Assembly: GCF_017571495.1 (NCBI RefSeq) | Contig: NZ_JAGETZ010000002.1 | Location: forward strand, 558,001 to 622,000 | From: Hymenobacter negativus | GTDB lineage: Bacteria > Bacteroidota > Bacteroidia > Cytophagales > Hymenobacteraceae | Length of the DNA: 64,000 nt | Direction: 5' to 3' | Made by a program: the position numbers and the translations under genes | Shown here: in pieces, positions 23,503-32,142 of the stretch | Layout: every line of letters starts with the position of its first letter | Numbering within the stretch: the first letter of the stretch is position 1 | The notes under the pieces: generated by a model | What the model was told of the DNA's origin: nothing | Database searches by the model: none | The model's input: the letters and a program-made list of their open reading frames with translations, nothing else

Positions 23503-25248
23503 CTACCGGCCAAACTCTACTGCGGCTTCCAAGCCAACGCTATAGGGGTGGCTCTGGGCAAAGTAGTTCTGCACCGGGTGGGCATTGAGGGCCACGAGGC
23601 CGAGGTCGGCAGTAGGGCCCATGGAGAAGGCCCACTTGCTGGTGCTGGGGCGGAACTGGGCGCCCGCGCCACCGCGTACGCTGCCCATCAGACGGCGGTA
23701 GGGACCGCCGGTTGAGGTGATGGAATAGGTGCGGGTAGCTTCGGGGTCGCCCTGCACATCACTCCGAACACCCAGTAGAGCCGTCACCACGCCGCCCAAA
23801 CGGCCGTAAATGCTCCAGCCGCGTTTTACAGGGTTAGAGTAGCGCACTTCCAGCGGAATGCTGGCCAGCTGGTAGCGGAAATCGGTGGTGCGCAATGGCT
23901 GCGCGGTGTTGCCTTGGCTTAAGTCGAAGAGCTGCTCACCCACAAAGGCTGACGAGGAAGCCGACTGGGCCGTGGCTCGGGTAAACTCCGCACCCGTGCT
24001 GAGTGACCAGTGACCGCGCAGGTGGCGCGTGGCCATCAGGGCAATGCGCTGACTTAGGCCCGGACGCAGGTTGTTGCGGTACTCGGTAGCGGCCGCTTCG
24101 GTCAGTGTTGGGGAGTCGGCGCCAAAGGCTGGGCCACGGTTGTAGTCAAACTCGGGCTCAATGCCGGCCCGTGAGAAGTTAACGTTGGGGTTGAACACAC
24201 CAGCTGCGTAGCTCGCGCTGTAGCGCCAGCGGTGCACATCGACGGCGGGAATATCATCAACCGGCACCGTGGCAAGGCCGTTGGGCAGGGAAGTAGCAAC
24301 AGCCAGCGTCAGCGAAGATTGGCGGGCTGCCAATAGGCTCATCTCTTCGGGAGCGATAGCAGCGGCTACCGTTGGGGCCAGGGCTACGGTGCTGGCATCC
24401 ACGTCCGATGCGGTGCCGCTGCCAATGGCTGCCTTCGTGCCCGCTGCAGTTACGCCTGCTGCCTCCGTTGCTGCCAACGCACGGCTGTTAGCCATATTTG
24501 ACGTATTCACATCAAGGGTTGGGTTGGCAGTGGAGGTCGGGGAATTACTCTGCGTTTCGCGGGTGGAGGCAGTGTTTGCGCCACTAGCTGCTGCGTAGCT
24601 TGCTGGCATATTACTGCCTTGGGCTGCTGAACTGGCGGCTGTCGCCAGGCCATTAGTTGAGTAGCGGGCCGAGGAAGAAGCGGTGCCGAAACTGGTGTAT
24701 CGGCCTTGTTTGGCTGTTGCCTGGTTTGCGCGATTGGCCGTGTATCCACTGCTTGGTGAGCCACCGGCATTGATTATGCCATTGCGGGCAGTGGCTGTGC
24801 CCAAAGTATTTGAGCTAGCCATATCGGTAGCCATACTACTGGTCGCAACCGAGGCATGGCGTTGGCCCGTGCTTCCTTCCAGACCAAGAGTGGTGCGCGT
24901 ATTACCGCTAGTGGCAGGCAAACTGCCATTATCCGAGCGGGTGCCGGAAGCAGCCGACTGGCTGTTGCTGGCCATCCCGGTACCTCTCAATAGCTCATGC
25001 CGGCCAACCCACCAGCCAGTGCCCGCCATGGTAGCCAATAGCAGGCTAGCCGCCGCTACCCAACGTGTGGCCACGAGGCGTCGGCGGTAGATTTCATTCT
25101 GCCGAATCAGGAGTGAATTATCAATCTGGTCCCACAGCATGGGACGCGTGGGCGCAACGGCCTCCTCGCCCAAGTGGTGGCGGAATAATTCCTCCAGGCT
25201 GCCGGTGGTTTTAGGCGTAGAGTTTTCGTCGATAGGATTAACTGACAT
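23503..25248 (-). CDS. membrane-anchored anti-sigma-like protein fused to an outer-membrane-type barrel
   Basis: The 581-residue product has four parts. Residues 1-60 are soluble and charged (LEELFRHHLGEEA, WDQIDNSLLIRQ), like the cytoplasmic start of anti-sigma proteins. Residues 61-82 are a single membrane segment (WVAAASLLLATMAGTGWWVG). Residues about 90-300 are a low-complexity Ala/Ser/Thr/Asn linker. From about 333 on the alternation and glycine pattern (WRYSASYAAGVFNPN, SLSTGAEFTRATAQS, FRYQLASIPLEVRYS, GVGLEAAVEF-like end) is that of an outer-membrane beta-barrel. The gene starts inside the end of the sigma-factor gene (11-bp overlap), so it probably controls or senses for that sigma factor. 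That role is inference. Confidence 0.75.
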   Translation of the reverse strand: MSVNPIDENSTPKTTGSLEELFRHHLGEEAVAPTRPMLWDQIDNSLLIRQNEIYRRRLVATRWVAAASLLLATMAGTGWWVGRHELLRGTGMASNSQSAASGTRSDNGSLPATSGNTRTTLGLEGSTGQRHASVATSSMATDMASSNTLGTATARNGIINAGGSPSSGYTANRANQATAKQGRYTSFGTASSSARYSTNGLATAASSAAQGSNMPASYAAASGANTASTRETQSNSPTSTANPTLDVNTSNMANSRALAATEAAGVTAAGTKAAIGSGTASDVDASTVALAPTVAAAIAPEEMSLLAARQSSLTLAVATSLPNGLATVPVDDIPAVDVHRWRYSASYAAGVFNPNVNFSRAGIEPEFDYNRGPAFGADSPTLTEAAATEYRNNLRPGLSQRIALMATRHLRGHWSLSTGAEFTRATAQSASSSAFVGEQLFDLSQGNTAQPLRTTDFRYQLASIPLEVRYSNPVKRGWSIYGRLGGVVTALLGVRSDVQGDPEATRTYSITSTGGPYRRLMGSVRGGAGAQFRPSTSKWAFSMGPTADLGLVALNAHPVQNYFAQSHPYSVGLEAAVEFGR

Positions 25249-25891
25249 GGCGGGTTGGAGCGCCGAGACGTTCCAGTTTAGTTTGTAGGATGACGCGGGC
25301 CCGGGAATATTGGGATTTGCTGGTGCCCTCGGTGATATTCAATAGCTCGCCAATTTCTTTATGGGTATAGCCTTCAATGGCGTATAAGTTGAAGACCATG
25401 CGGTAGCGTGGAGCCAGCTCCTGCACCATGTTCAGGAGTTCCTGAAAGTTATAATTACTTAGCGTAAATTCCTCGCTAGCTAAGGTTTCGGGGTAGTCGC
25501 CGTCGCTTACTGCTACCAGTGAGGCATTGCGGCGATGCTGGCGCAGGGCCGCATTAATCATGATACGGCGAATCCAGAATTCCAGCGGGCATTCGCGCCG
25601 AAAGCTGCCCAGTGTGCGGAATACGGTCAGAAATCCTTCCTGAAGCACATCTTCGGCTTCGAAGGTGGTTTGGGCATAACGTAGGCACACAGCCATCATT
25701 TTGCCGGCATACTTGTCATAGAGCAGCTTTTGGGCCAGCTGCCGACCACGCAGGCAGCCGTCAATCAACTCGGCCTCGGTAGGTGGGCTGGTCACGGCCG
25801 AACTGCGGCTGGCCGTAAGGCGCGGTGCAGTCGTGGGCTGGTCGGGCAGCACATCATCGCTCCCAAACGCGAACCAAGTCAGGGCGCTCAT
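25238..25891 (-). CDS. ECF-type RNA polymerase sigma factor
   Basis: From the ATG at 25891 the product is 217 residues (a longer frame reaches 26041). The sigma-70 region 2 is clear: YDKYAGKMMAVCLRYAQ, AEDVLQEGFLTVFR, FWIRRIMINAALRQHRR. Region 4 follows a short linker: LAPRYRMVFNLYAIEGYTH, KEIGELLNITEGTSKSQYSR, a helix-turn-helix. About 65 residues precede region 2 and are rich in Thr/Pro/Ser, longer than usual, so the start could be later. The next gene overlaps by 11 bp and encodes a membrane-anchored partner, the usual sigma/anti-sigma arrangement. Confidence 0.9.
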   Translation of the reverse strand: MSALTWFAFGSDDVLPDQPTTAPRLTASRSSAVTSPPTEAELIDGCLRGRQLAQKLLYDKYAGKMMAVCLRYAQTTFEAEDVLQEGFLTVFRTLGSFRRECPLEFWIRRIMINAALRQHRRNASLVAVSDGDYPETLASEEFTLSNYNFQELLNMVQELAPRYRMVFNLYAIEGYTHKEIGELLNITEGTSKSQYSRARVILQTKLERLGAPTRHVS

Positions 25892-26218
25892 GCCCGCGCC
25901 CGGTAACCCGTGCCGGCCAGGGAAAGAAGGGGAAAGCAAGTCATTGTCTGCATCATAGAAAGCAACTCTACCGAGGATGAGCCGGCGCATAGCGGGCTGG
26001 CATAAGGGAGATGCCAGCACTTGGAGAAAGGTTGCAAGCAAGTGTCAGTTTTCGATTAGCAGTGAGCAGCCCGTGCTGCCATCTGGCGTCGGCGGAGTCG
26101 AAAGTGTGTCTGCCGCTTTGTTCTGATGTAGGAACTCACACCACCCATCCGGGGGCTCCGATTGGGGAGACTAGCCAAGCGGTATAGCTGTTTAGGCTGC
26201 TTAGATGACTGCTTGTCG
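25892..26218. other. region between aroE and the sigma-factor gene
   Basis: About 330 bp. Part of it remains open in frame with the sigma gene (to 26041) but does not look like conserved coding. Nothing else is seen; no perfect TAnnTTTG box on the minus strand, so the sigma operon may use a different promoter type. Confidence 0.5.
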
Positions 26219-26956
26219 CTAACTGTTCCAGATATTCCAAGCGGCTTCGGCTTGGAGGCAGAGCATCTCGAATCCGTTTTTGACTTGTGCTCCAGCTTCT
26301 TTGCCTTTGGCCATGAATAGTGTTTCGGTAGGGTTGTAAACCAAGTCGTATAAGTAATGCTGCTCATTAAGAGCGAAGTAGGGTAGATGTGGGCACTCAT
26401 CGACGTGTGGAGATGTGCCTAGTGGCGTGGCATTGATGATGAGATGATGCGCGGCTAAAATTTCTGGGGTGAGGTCGTCGTAGGTCAGGCCCGGCCCGAG
26501 TGGGTTGCGGGTGACCGACCAGTGCGCAATACCCAAGTCGTTGAGGGCCACCACTACTGCCTTGGCCGCTCCGCCGGCCCCGAGTACTAAGGCCCGGGAA
26601 TCGGCTGTGATTGGAAAGAACCGACGCAGCGACTCTCGGAAGCCCACTACATCGGTGTTGTGGCCGCGCAGGCGACCATCGGGTAGGCGCTCAATCACAT
26701 TCACTGCTCCCACGCGGCTAGCCGATGGTGCCAGCTCGTCGAGGTAAGTCATCACAGTTTCCTTGTAAGGAATGGTCACGTTCAGGCCTACGAGGTCGGG
26801 ATTGGCTGCCAGCAAGGCAGGCAGCTCATTCAGGCTTTCCAACTCAAACAGGTCATAGCAGTGCTCCGTCAGGTCCTGGGAGTAGAATTTCTGAGTGAAG
26901 TAAGTCTGTGAGAAAGAATACCGGAGGGTACGACCAATTAGACCGAACTGACGCAT
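26219..26956 (-). CDS. aroE: shikimate dehydrogenase
   Basis: From the ATG at 26956 the product is 245 residues, starting MRQFGLIGRTLRYSFSQTYF; the Ser-x-Ser of YSFSQ binds shikimate. VTIPYKETV carries the catalytic Lys, NTDVVGF the catalytic Asp, and LGAGGAAKAVVVAL is the NADP(H)-binding glycine loop. It reduces 3-dehydroshikimate in the aromatic amino-acid pathway. The C-terminal GFEMLCLQAEAAW is typical. No other aro gene is adjacent. The upstream frame to 27001 adds a hydrophobic 15-residue extension without support. Confidence 0.95.
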   Translation of the reverse strand: MRQFGLIGRTLRYSFSQTYFTQKFYSQDLTEHCYDLFELESLNELPALLAANPDLVGLNVTIPYKETVMTYLDELAPSASRVGAVNVIERLPDGRLRGHNTDVVGFRESLRRFFPITADSRALVLGAGGAAKAVVVALNDLGIAHWSVTRNPLGPGLTYDDLTPEILAAHHLIINATPLGTSPHVDECPHLPYFALNEQHYLYDLVYNPTETLFMAKGKEAGAQVKNGFEMLCLQAEAAWNIWNS

Positions 26957-26997
26957 ACAGTGGTGGTAGTGAATGAGGAAAAGAATCGAAAAATAGC

Positions 26998-27038
26998 GCA
27001 AAAAAGCCGCCCCAAATCATTATGATTCGGGGCGGCTG
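26998..27038 (-). terminator. terminator after the DedA-family gene
   Basis: AGCCGCCCC and GGGGCGGCT form the stem (27005-27037 region), with an extra ATC/GAT pairing near the loop. On the minus strand the stem is followed by TTTTTT. Confidence 0.8.
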
Positions 27039-27064
27039 AGTTACTTACGCAGCAAAAAGACGGA

Positions 27065-27727
27065 TTAGGAATGGTTGGGCTCGGGGCGAGCCGTCAGCTT
27101 GCTTTTTACAAACGACCAAAGCGGTGGCAGCAACGACAGGGCGATGATACCCAAAACAACCAGCTCAAAATTCTTTTTAACGACCTCAATGCCGCCGAAC
27201 AAGTAACCAGCTATTGTAAGCAAGACTACCCACAACACCGCGCCCACAATGCTATAGGACGCGAAATAGCGGTAAGTCATGGTGCCTACACCGGCCACAA
27301 ATGGTGCAAATGTGCGCACAATGGGGACGAAGCGCGCCATAATGATGGTTTTGCCGCCGTGCTTGGCATAAAAGGCTTGGGTCTGGTCGAGGTACTTGCG
27401 CTTGAGGAACTTAAAATCTTCGCGGAACACACGGGGTCCTAGGTAGTCGCCTACGGCATAGTTCACATTGTCACCCAGAAAGGCGGCCGCAATCAGTAGT
27501 GGGATAATTATCCACACGCTCAGGCCGGTTTCGGGGCGGGCGGCCAGGGCACCGGCAGCAAACAGCAGCGAGTCGCCGGGTAGAAAAGGGAAAATGATGA
27601 TGCCCGTTTCGGTGAAAACAATGAGGAAAAGCACCAGATAGGTCCAGGTACCGTAGTTATGCACTACGTCCACCAGGGTTTTATCAAGGTGCAGTAAAAG
27701 GTCGAGAAAGTGTTTTATAAGTTCCAT
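27065..27727 (-). CDS. DedA-family membrane protein
   Basis: From the ATG at 27727 the product is 220 residues. The DedA signature is clear: FTETGIIIFPFLPGDSLLFAAGA near the start (in part: FPFLPGDSLLF), AAAFLGDNVNYAVGDYLGP with the conserved Gly-Asp, and the amphipathic KHGGKTIIMARFVPIVRTFAPFVAGVG (in part: ARFVPIVRTFAPF) with the functional Arg pair. Several membrane segments flank these. DedA proteins in bacteria support membrane-lipid scrambling, including undecaprenyl-phosphate recycling, and proton-motive-force homeostasis. It is a single gene. Family call firm; specific lipid not known. Confidence 0.94.
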   Translation of the reverse strand: MELIKHFLDLLLHLDKTLVDVVHNYGTWTYLVLFLIVFTETGIIIFPFLPGDSLLFAAGALAARPETGLSVWIIIPLLIAAAFLGDNVNYAVGDYLGPRVFREDFKFLKRKYLDQTQAFYAKHGGKTIIMARFVPIVRTFAPFVAGVGTMTYRYFASYSIVGAVLWVVLLTIAGYLFGGIEVVKKNFELVVLGIIALSLLPPLWSFVKSKLTARPEPNHS

Positions 27728-28143
27728 CCGAGGCATGAAGTGAGCCACAAAGAAAACCGACGAACGCCGAACCGACATCGCTTTAGCGGGTGCAACTGGC
27801 TGAATGTTCGGGCTCAACTTGGCTCGGCGGCTAGTTCTTCGTACCTTTGCGGCCCTAAAAAACAAATATAATCTGGTTTAATTCTACTTTTTCACTGCTG
27901 TAAGGCAAGCCAAAAAAGCCGTCTGCAAACGACGTGAGGTTGTTTTGCGGCTTCCACGGGGATTGATGTCCCCGTGCGTTTCTCCTGAGTAAGGGTAAAA
28001 CTGGCACGACCTGTGATAGGCCGGGCTACTAGCAAGCCTGATATTGGCTTCGGCACTTTTGCCAACTACCGTCGTGGTTACTTAACTCAACCTCGAACGC
28101 AGCTTCGCCGTTGCAGGCTCAAGAAGCATAATTACCTACTCTC
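27728..28143 (+). other. long leader region upstream of the bestrophin-type gene
   Basis: About 416 bp. The first part is the divergent upstream region of the DedA gene. From about 27856 to 28143 it would be a transcribed leader of nearly 290 bases if the strong promoter at 27819-27849 serves the bestrophin gene. A hairpin CACGGGG / CCCCGTG sits near 27954-27975. No tRNA or known RNA class is recognised. Confidence 0.5.
27819..27849 (+). promoter_or_regulatory. strong promoter TTG-N20-TACCTTTG
   Basis: TTG (27819-27821), 20 bases, TACCTTTG (27842-27849), followed by CGGCCC. A full consensus Bacteroidota promoter; expected start near 27856. Confidence 0.75.
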
Positions 28144-29067
28144 ATGATAGTTTATCAGGGCGGAGACTGGTGGCGTGCCTTGGGGCACTTTCACTCCTCT
28201 GCTGTTATCCGTCTGCTGCTAAAGCGTGTGGCCTTGGTGGGGCTTTATGGCTCGGCGTTGGCCATTGTCAGCATCGATTTTCATAGCCTCAATGTGCGCA
28301 TTGGGCGTGAGTATCTGTCCATTCTGGGCATCCTGCTCAGCTTGCTGCTCGTGTTCCGCACCAACACGGCGTATGACCGTTACTACGAAGGCCGCAAGGT
28401 ATGGGGTATTCTGGTATCGCAGTGCCGCGGGCTGGCTATGGAAATGAATGCCCTGCTGCCCCGTGAGGCTAAATCGAGCCGACGCTACTTCGCCGCGCTG
28501 ATTTCCAACTTCCCCATTGCCTTGGAAGGAAGCCTTCGCAATAAGGTGCGCTTCGATAAGATGGAGGCCACACCCGATATTATCGAGCGGCTACAAAAGG
28601 CTGAAAACGTGGCTGCTACTATCATTGCTGTGCTCATGGAAAGTGTGGAGCAGTTGCGCCAAGTTCAGATTTTTGACCCCATCCACCTTATCAATATCAA
28701 GCAACACTACTTGGGCATGATGTCGGTGAACGGAACTTGCGAGCGGATTAAGGCCACACCCATCCCGTATTCGTATAGCTTTTTCATCAAATGCTACATC
28801 ACCATCTTCATCATGATAATGCCACTGGTTTTGGTGGATTCGTGTGGTTGGTGGATGGTGCCCATTACCATGATTGGAGCCTACGCTATGCTAGGCCTGG
28901 AAATGATTGGTAATGAGATTGAAAATCCGTTTGGATACGACAGCAACGACCTACCCATTACTCAACTCTCTAATAAAATCCGGGTGAGTGTGCACGACCT
29001 TCTCGGGGTAGAGCTGCCAGCCGAGAAAAAAGCCCTCGCTTCTATCCCCTACAGTGTGGTGCATTAA
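28144..29067 (+). CDS. bestrophin-family anion channel (YneE/UPF0187 type)
   Basis: The 307-residue protein shows the bacterial bestrophin pattern: GLYGSALAIVSIDF (first membrane segment), LGILLSLLLVFRTNTAYDRYYEGRKVWG (in part: LVFRTNTAYDRYYEGR), the family signature after TM2, then two later membrane segments (IKCYITIFIMIMPLVLVD, MIGAYAMLGLEMIGNEIENPFGYDSNDLP, in part: EIENPFGYDSNDLP). EIENPFG is the conserved motif after the last segment. These proteins form pentameric ion channels. Substrate selectivity cannot be read here. It is a single gene, preceded by a very long possible leader. Confidence 0.93.
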   Translation: MIVYQGGDWWRALGHFHSSAVIRLLLKRVALVGLYGSALAIVSIDFHSLNVRIGREYLSILGILLSLLLVFRTNTAYDRYYEGRKVWGILVSQCRGLAMEMNALLPREAKSSRRYFAALISNFPIALEGSLRNKVRFDKMEATPDIIERLQKAENVAATIIAVLMESVEQLRQVQIFDPIHLINIKQHYLGMMSVNGTCERIKATPIPYSYSFFIKCYITIFIMIMPLVLVDSCGWWMVPITMIGAYAMLGLEMIGNEIENPFGYDSNDLPITQLSNKIRVSVHDLLGVELPAEKKALASIPYSVVH

Positions 29068-29276
29068 TAGCAGAATAACTGCTTTAAGCTCGGCGCCGTA
29101 AGAGGCTCCAAATGCTTTGAATAGGCTAATAACAAGCTGTTTTTGATACTAAAACGGCATCTTTTCAAAAAAATCTTTCCCAACTAGACCTTTTTCCCAC
29201 CCCTGCGTATATGCGCCTCGATTACGAATAGCGCCCTCCGCTTTTCCTCCATTCTCAACATCAATTTTTTCATTCC

Positions 29277-32066
29277 ATGCAAACTTTAAATTTTACTCAG
29301 AAGCTGCTACGACAGCGGGGTTTTCTAAGCTCTTTGCTGCCTCTTTTCGCGTTGTTCTTAGGCTTGCTCAGCTTTACTGACGCGGCGGCTCAGACCACCA
29401 TTAACTTCCGTAACGTCATTGTGACTTCAGGCACTACTACTGCCAATGCCACGACGAATACTTACGACGCAGTTTCGACCACACCTGGTCCTGGCGTTTT
29501 TCAGGGAACCAACTTTGGCACCTTGGACCTCAGCACGGGGGCTTTACTCCTCCAAGGCGGCTCGATTGAAATCGTTGAAGCAGCTAATGAAAATTACCCA
29601 ACAGCTTTTGTCAACTACGGCATTAAGCAGGGGGCTACGCTTGCCAGCAGCGGGTCTTCTAACATTCCGCCTCTCACAAGCCAAGTGCAGTTGACACAAA
29701 CCAACTACAACGCTGCTACCCGGACCCGGACATTTTCGCTGAGCAATGCTGCTATCAATATCCTGGCTTTGGCTACTACTGGTGGCGGTGGCGCAGGTAC
29801 CAACTACCGCTTCGATATTTCTGTGAGCACTGGCCCTGGCCAGGACGATGATGGCGACCCCATTAACCCCATCCTTGGACAGCGTCGGGCCTCGGTATTT
29901 GCTGCTACTGGTACGCCTGTCGTTCCTCCAACCATTGTTGGCAATGCCATCTACGTTGCTCCTAACGCTGGCGCCAATGTGACCTACAACGTTAATCCTC
30001 CCACGCCACGTCCGTTCCAGGGTGCTGACCTAAGCTCGTCGAACAACGGCGGCAACGCATATGATGTAAACAACGGCCAGCTGCTCCTCAACGGTGGTAC
30101 GGCCACGACTACCGAAAACGGCCCGAACGTTATCAACGGGGTAGTGCTCTACTACCGGGTGCGTGCGCTAACGGGTACTCCACCCGCAATCACGCCCTAC
30201 CAGGCCATTCAGCTCACGCAGATTTCGAACGTAAACGGTACACGTACTTTCCAGCTGACTACTGCTCAACTGAACCTGATTGCCAGCTCGCCGGTGCTTA
30301 CTGGTACCGTCAATGGCCAGAATTCGGTCTATAACCTCGATGCTTACTTCCAAGCCAGCGGCACCAATACTTCGACCGGTTCCATCTTCAGCATTACCGA
30401 CCCGGTGAACCCCAACTCGCCTTACACGGCTTCCTTTAGCGTGACGGGTGTGCCGGTGGCCCAAACCATCTGGGTGGGTGGTACCAACGACAACTGGTTT
30501 GACGCCAGCAACTGGAGCAATGGCGTACCGAATGCTTCTACTAATGCCCTGGTGCGTGACCTTGGCGCTGGCAACACTGTGCCTTACCCAAACATCTATT
30601 CTGATGTAGTGAATGCAACGGCTGGTGGTGTAGTGCTCTACGACAACACTGGTTCGGGCCCGGCTCAGTGCCGCGACCTCACCATGGGTGGTACTTCGCA
30701 GGCTTCGCGCTCCATCACGCGTCTGGTTGTGGGACGTCTGAAAGTGTTCGGTAATTTCAACAACAATTACGACAGCTTCATTCAGCGCGAAAACACAGTG
30801 GTTGAATTTGCTGGTGTTAACCAAAACATCACGGGTGGCTCGTTTGTGGCCATTGATATCTCGGGCGGTGGCACGAAGTATGACTCTGGTGTGATGAACG
30901 TTTCCGAAAAGATTACCTTCATCGATGGCCTGCTTACCACTGACGTTACCCAGCCTTTGTTGTCGGTAATCGTGCTAGCTGACCGTGCTCCTAATAATAA
31001 TAACAATGGTGCACAGCTAATCAACGAAACTGACCATAATTACCTGCGTGGTTTCGTGCGCACCACGCGTCAGTCGGTGCTATCGGGCGAAACTCGTACC
31101 TACGGCAACATGGGCATGACCCTGACTTTCAACAACGGCAATAACCCCGGCAACGTGGAAGTAACCCGTAACACGGCTGAAAGCTACACCCCACTGGGTA
31201 CCAAATACAGCGCCCGTCGCATCTTCGGGGTGCGTCCTTCCGACCAGCAGACCAACGCGGGTGGTTTGAACGCAACCATGATTTTCCATTACCAGAACAT
31301 CGATACCCGTGGCTTAGGTGCTGGCAACGCGTTCCGAATTCAGGAGGATAATCTGTCATTGTTCCTGTCGCAGAATGGCGGCAACACCTTCCAGCAATTG
31401 GGCCGCGACATCCTAGACACCCTGGCCAACAACTTGACCAAGTACAACGTGCGGGCATTTGCTACGTTCACATTGGGCGATATTACCAACCCGCTGCCCG
31501 TGCGCCTCACCGCATTCGATGCCAAGCGCGTAGGTTCTGATGCCCTCATTACCTGGCAGACCGCCAGCGAAGTGAATAGCAAAGGCTACGATGTACAGGT
31601 TTCGACCAACGGCACCGAGTACCGCACCATTGCCACGGTTAACAGCATCTCGGCTAACACCACTACTCCCAGCAACTACCGCTACGTTGACACGGAAGCC
31701 AACAAAGCCGGCATGCGTTACTATCGCCTGCGCCAGGTTGACCTCGATGGCAAGGATACTTACTTCAAACCAGTTGGTGTGAGCTTCGACGGCAAAGGCA
31801 CTACTACGGAGCTAGTAGCCTACCCGAACCCCCTGAAGAGCGGCGACAATTTGCGCCTAGCTATGCAAACCAGCGTGGCTGGCAAAGGTCAGATAACCAT
31901 CACGGATATGACCGGCCGCACGCTCAGCACGGAAACCGTCGACATGGCCTCGGGCGTTACTGATATGTCGTTGAATAAGTTCAGCGGCCTGAAGATGGGC
32001 ATCTACATGGTGCGTGTATCGATGCCCTCGGGCGACACCAAGACCCTGAAAGTGGTGAAGCAATAA
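29277..32066 (+). CDS. large secreted T9SS cargo protein
   Basis: The 929-residue product starts with a signal peptide (LLPLFALFLGLLSFTDAAAQ). The body is repetitive and rich in Thr, Asn and Gly; a segment IWVGGTNDNWFDASNWSNG marks a cell-surface G8-like or fibre-type repeat common in Bacteroidota surface proteins. A T9SS type A sorting domain ends it: ELVAYPNPLKSGDNLRL, ITITDMTGRTLSTETV, LKMGIYMVRVSMP, TLKVVKQ. Upstream of the sorting domain a conserved LPVRLTAFDAKRVGSDALITWQTASEVNSKGYDVQVS region (in part: PVRLTAFDAKR) is common in such proteins. It is exported and probably anchored or released at the cell surface. No enzyme domain is recognised. Confidence 0.87.
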   Translation: MQTLNFTQKLLRQRGFLSSLLPLFALFLGLLSFTDAAAQTTINFRNVIVTSGTTTANATTNTYDAVSTTPGPGVFQGTNFGTLDLSTGALLLQGGSIEIVEAANENYPTAFVNYGIKQGATLASSGSSNIPPLTSQVQLTQTNYNAATRTRTFSLSNAAINILALATTGGGGAGTNYRFDISVSTGPGQDDDGDPINPILGQRRASVFAATGTPVVPPTIVGNAIYVAPNAGANVTYNVNPPTPRPFQGADLSSSNNGGNAYDVNNGQLLLNGGTATTTENGPNVINGVVLYYRVRALTGTPPAITPYQAIQLTQISNVNGTRTFQLTTAQLNLIASSPVLTGTVNGQNSVYNLDAYFQASGTNTSTGSIFSITDPVNPNSPYTASFSVTGVPVAQTIWVGGTNDNWFDASNWSNGVPNASTNALVRDLGAGNTVPYPNIYSDVVNATAGGVVLYDNTGSGPAQCRDLTMGGTSQASRSITRLVVGRLKVFGNFNNNYDSFIQRENTVVEFAGVNQNITGGSFVAIDISGGGTKYDSGVMNVSEKITFIDGLLTTDVTQPLLSVIVLADRAPNNNNNGAQLINETDHNYLRGFVRTTRQSVLSGETRTYGNMGMTLTFNNGNNPGNVEVTRNTAESYTPLGTKYSARRIFGVRPSDQQTNAGGLNATMIFHYQNIDTRGLGAGNAFRIQEDNLSLFLSQNGGNTFQQLGRDILDTLANNLTKYNVRAFATFTLGDITNPLPVRLTAFDAKRVGSDALITWQTASEVNSKGYDVQVSTNGTEYRTIATVNSISANTTTPSNYRYVDTEANKAGMRYYRLRQVDLDGKDTYFKPVGVSFDGKGTTTELVAYPNPLKSGDNLRLAMQTSVAGKGQITITDMTGRTLSTETVDMASGVTDMSLNKFSGLKMGIYMVRVSMPSGDTKTLKVVKQ

Positions 32067-32083
32067 GCTTCGTCCCTTTCCGG

Positions 32084-32131
32084 CAACAAAAACGCCGGCT
32101 TCCGCAAGGAGGCCGGCGTTTTGTTGTTGTC
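32084..32131. terminator. bidirectional terminator between the T9SS gene and phosphosulfolactate synthase
   Basis: CAACAAAAACGCCGGC (32084-32099) pairs with GCCGGCGTTTTGTTG (32112-32126) with one bulge; T-rich on both strands. Confidence 0.8.
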
Positions 32132-32142
32132 GATGGGTTTGG

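Noticed and set aside
26056..26400. 114-codon minus-strand frame overlapping the aroE 3' end
   Set aside because: Out of frame with aroE, whose C-terminal motifs are intact; no family features.
27856..28143. 6S RNA, tmRNA, RNase P RNA or SRP RNA in the bestrophin leader
   Set aside because: None of the conserved sequence marks of these RNAs could be found by reading; kept only as an unexplained leader.
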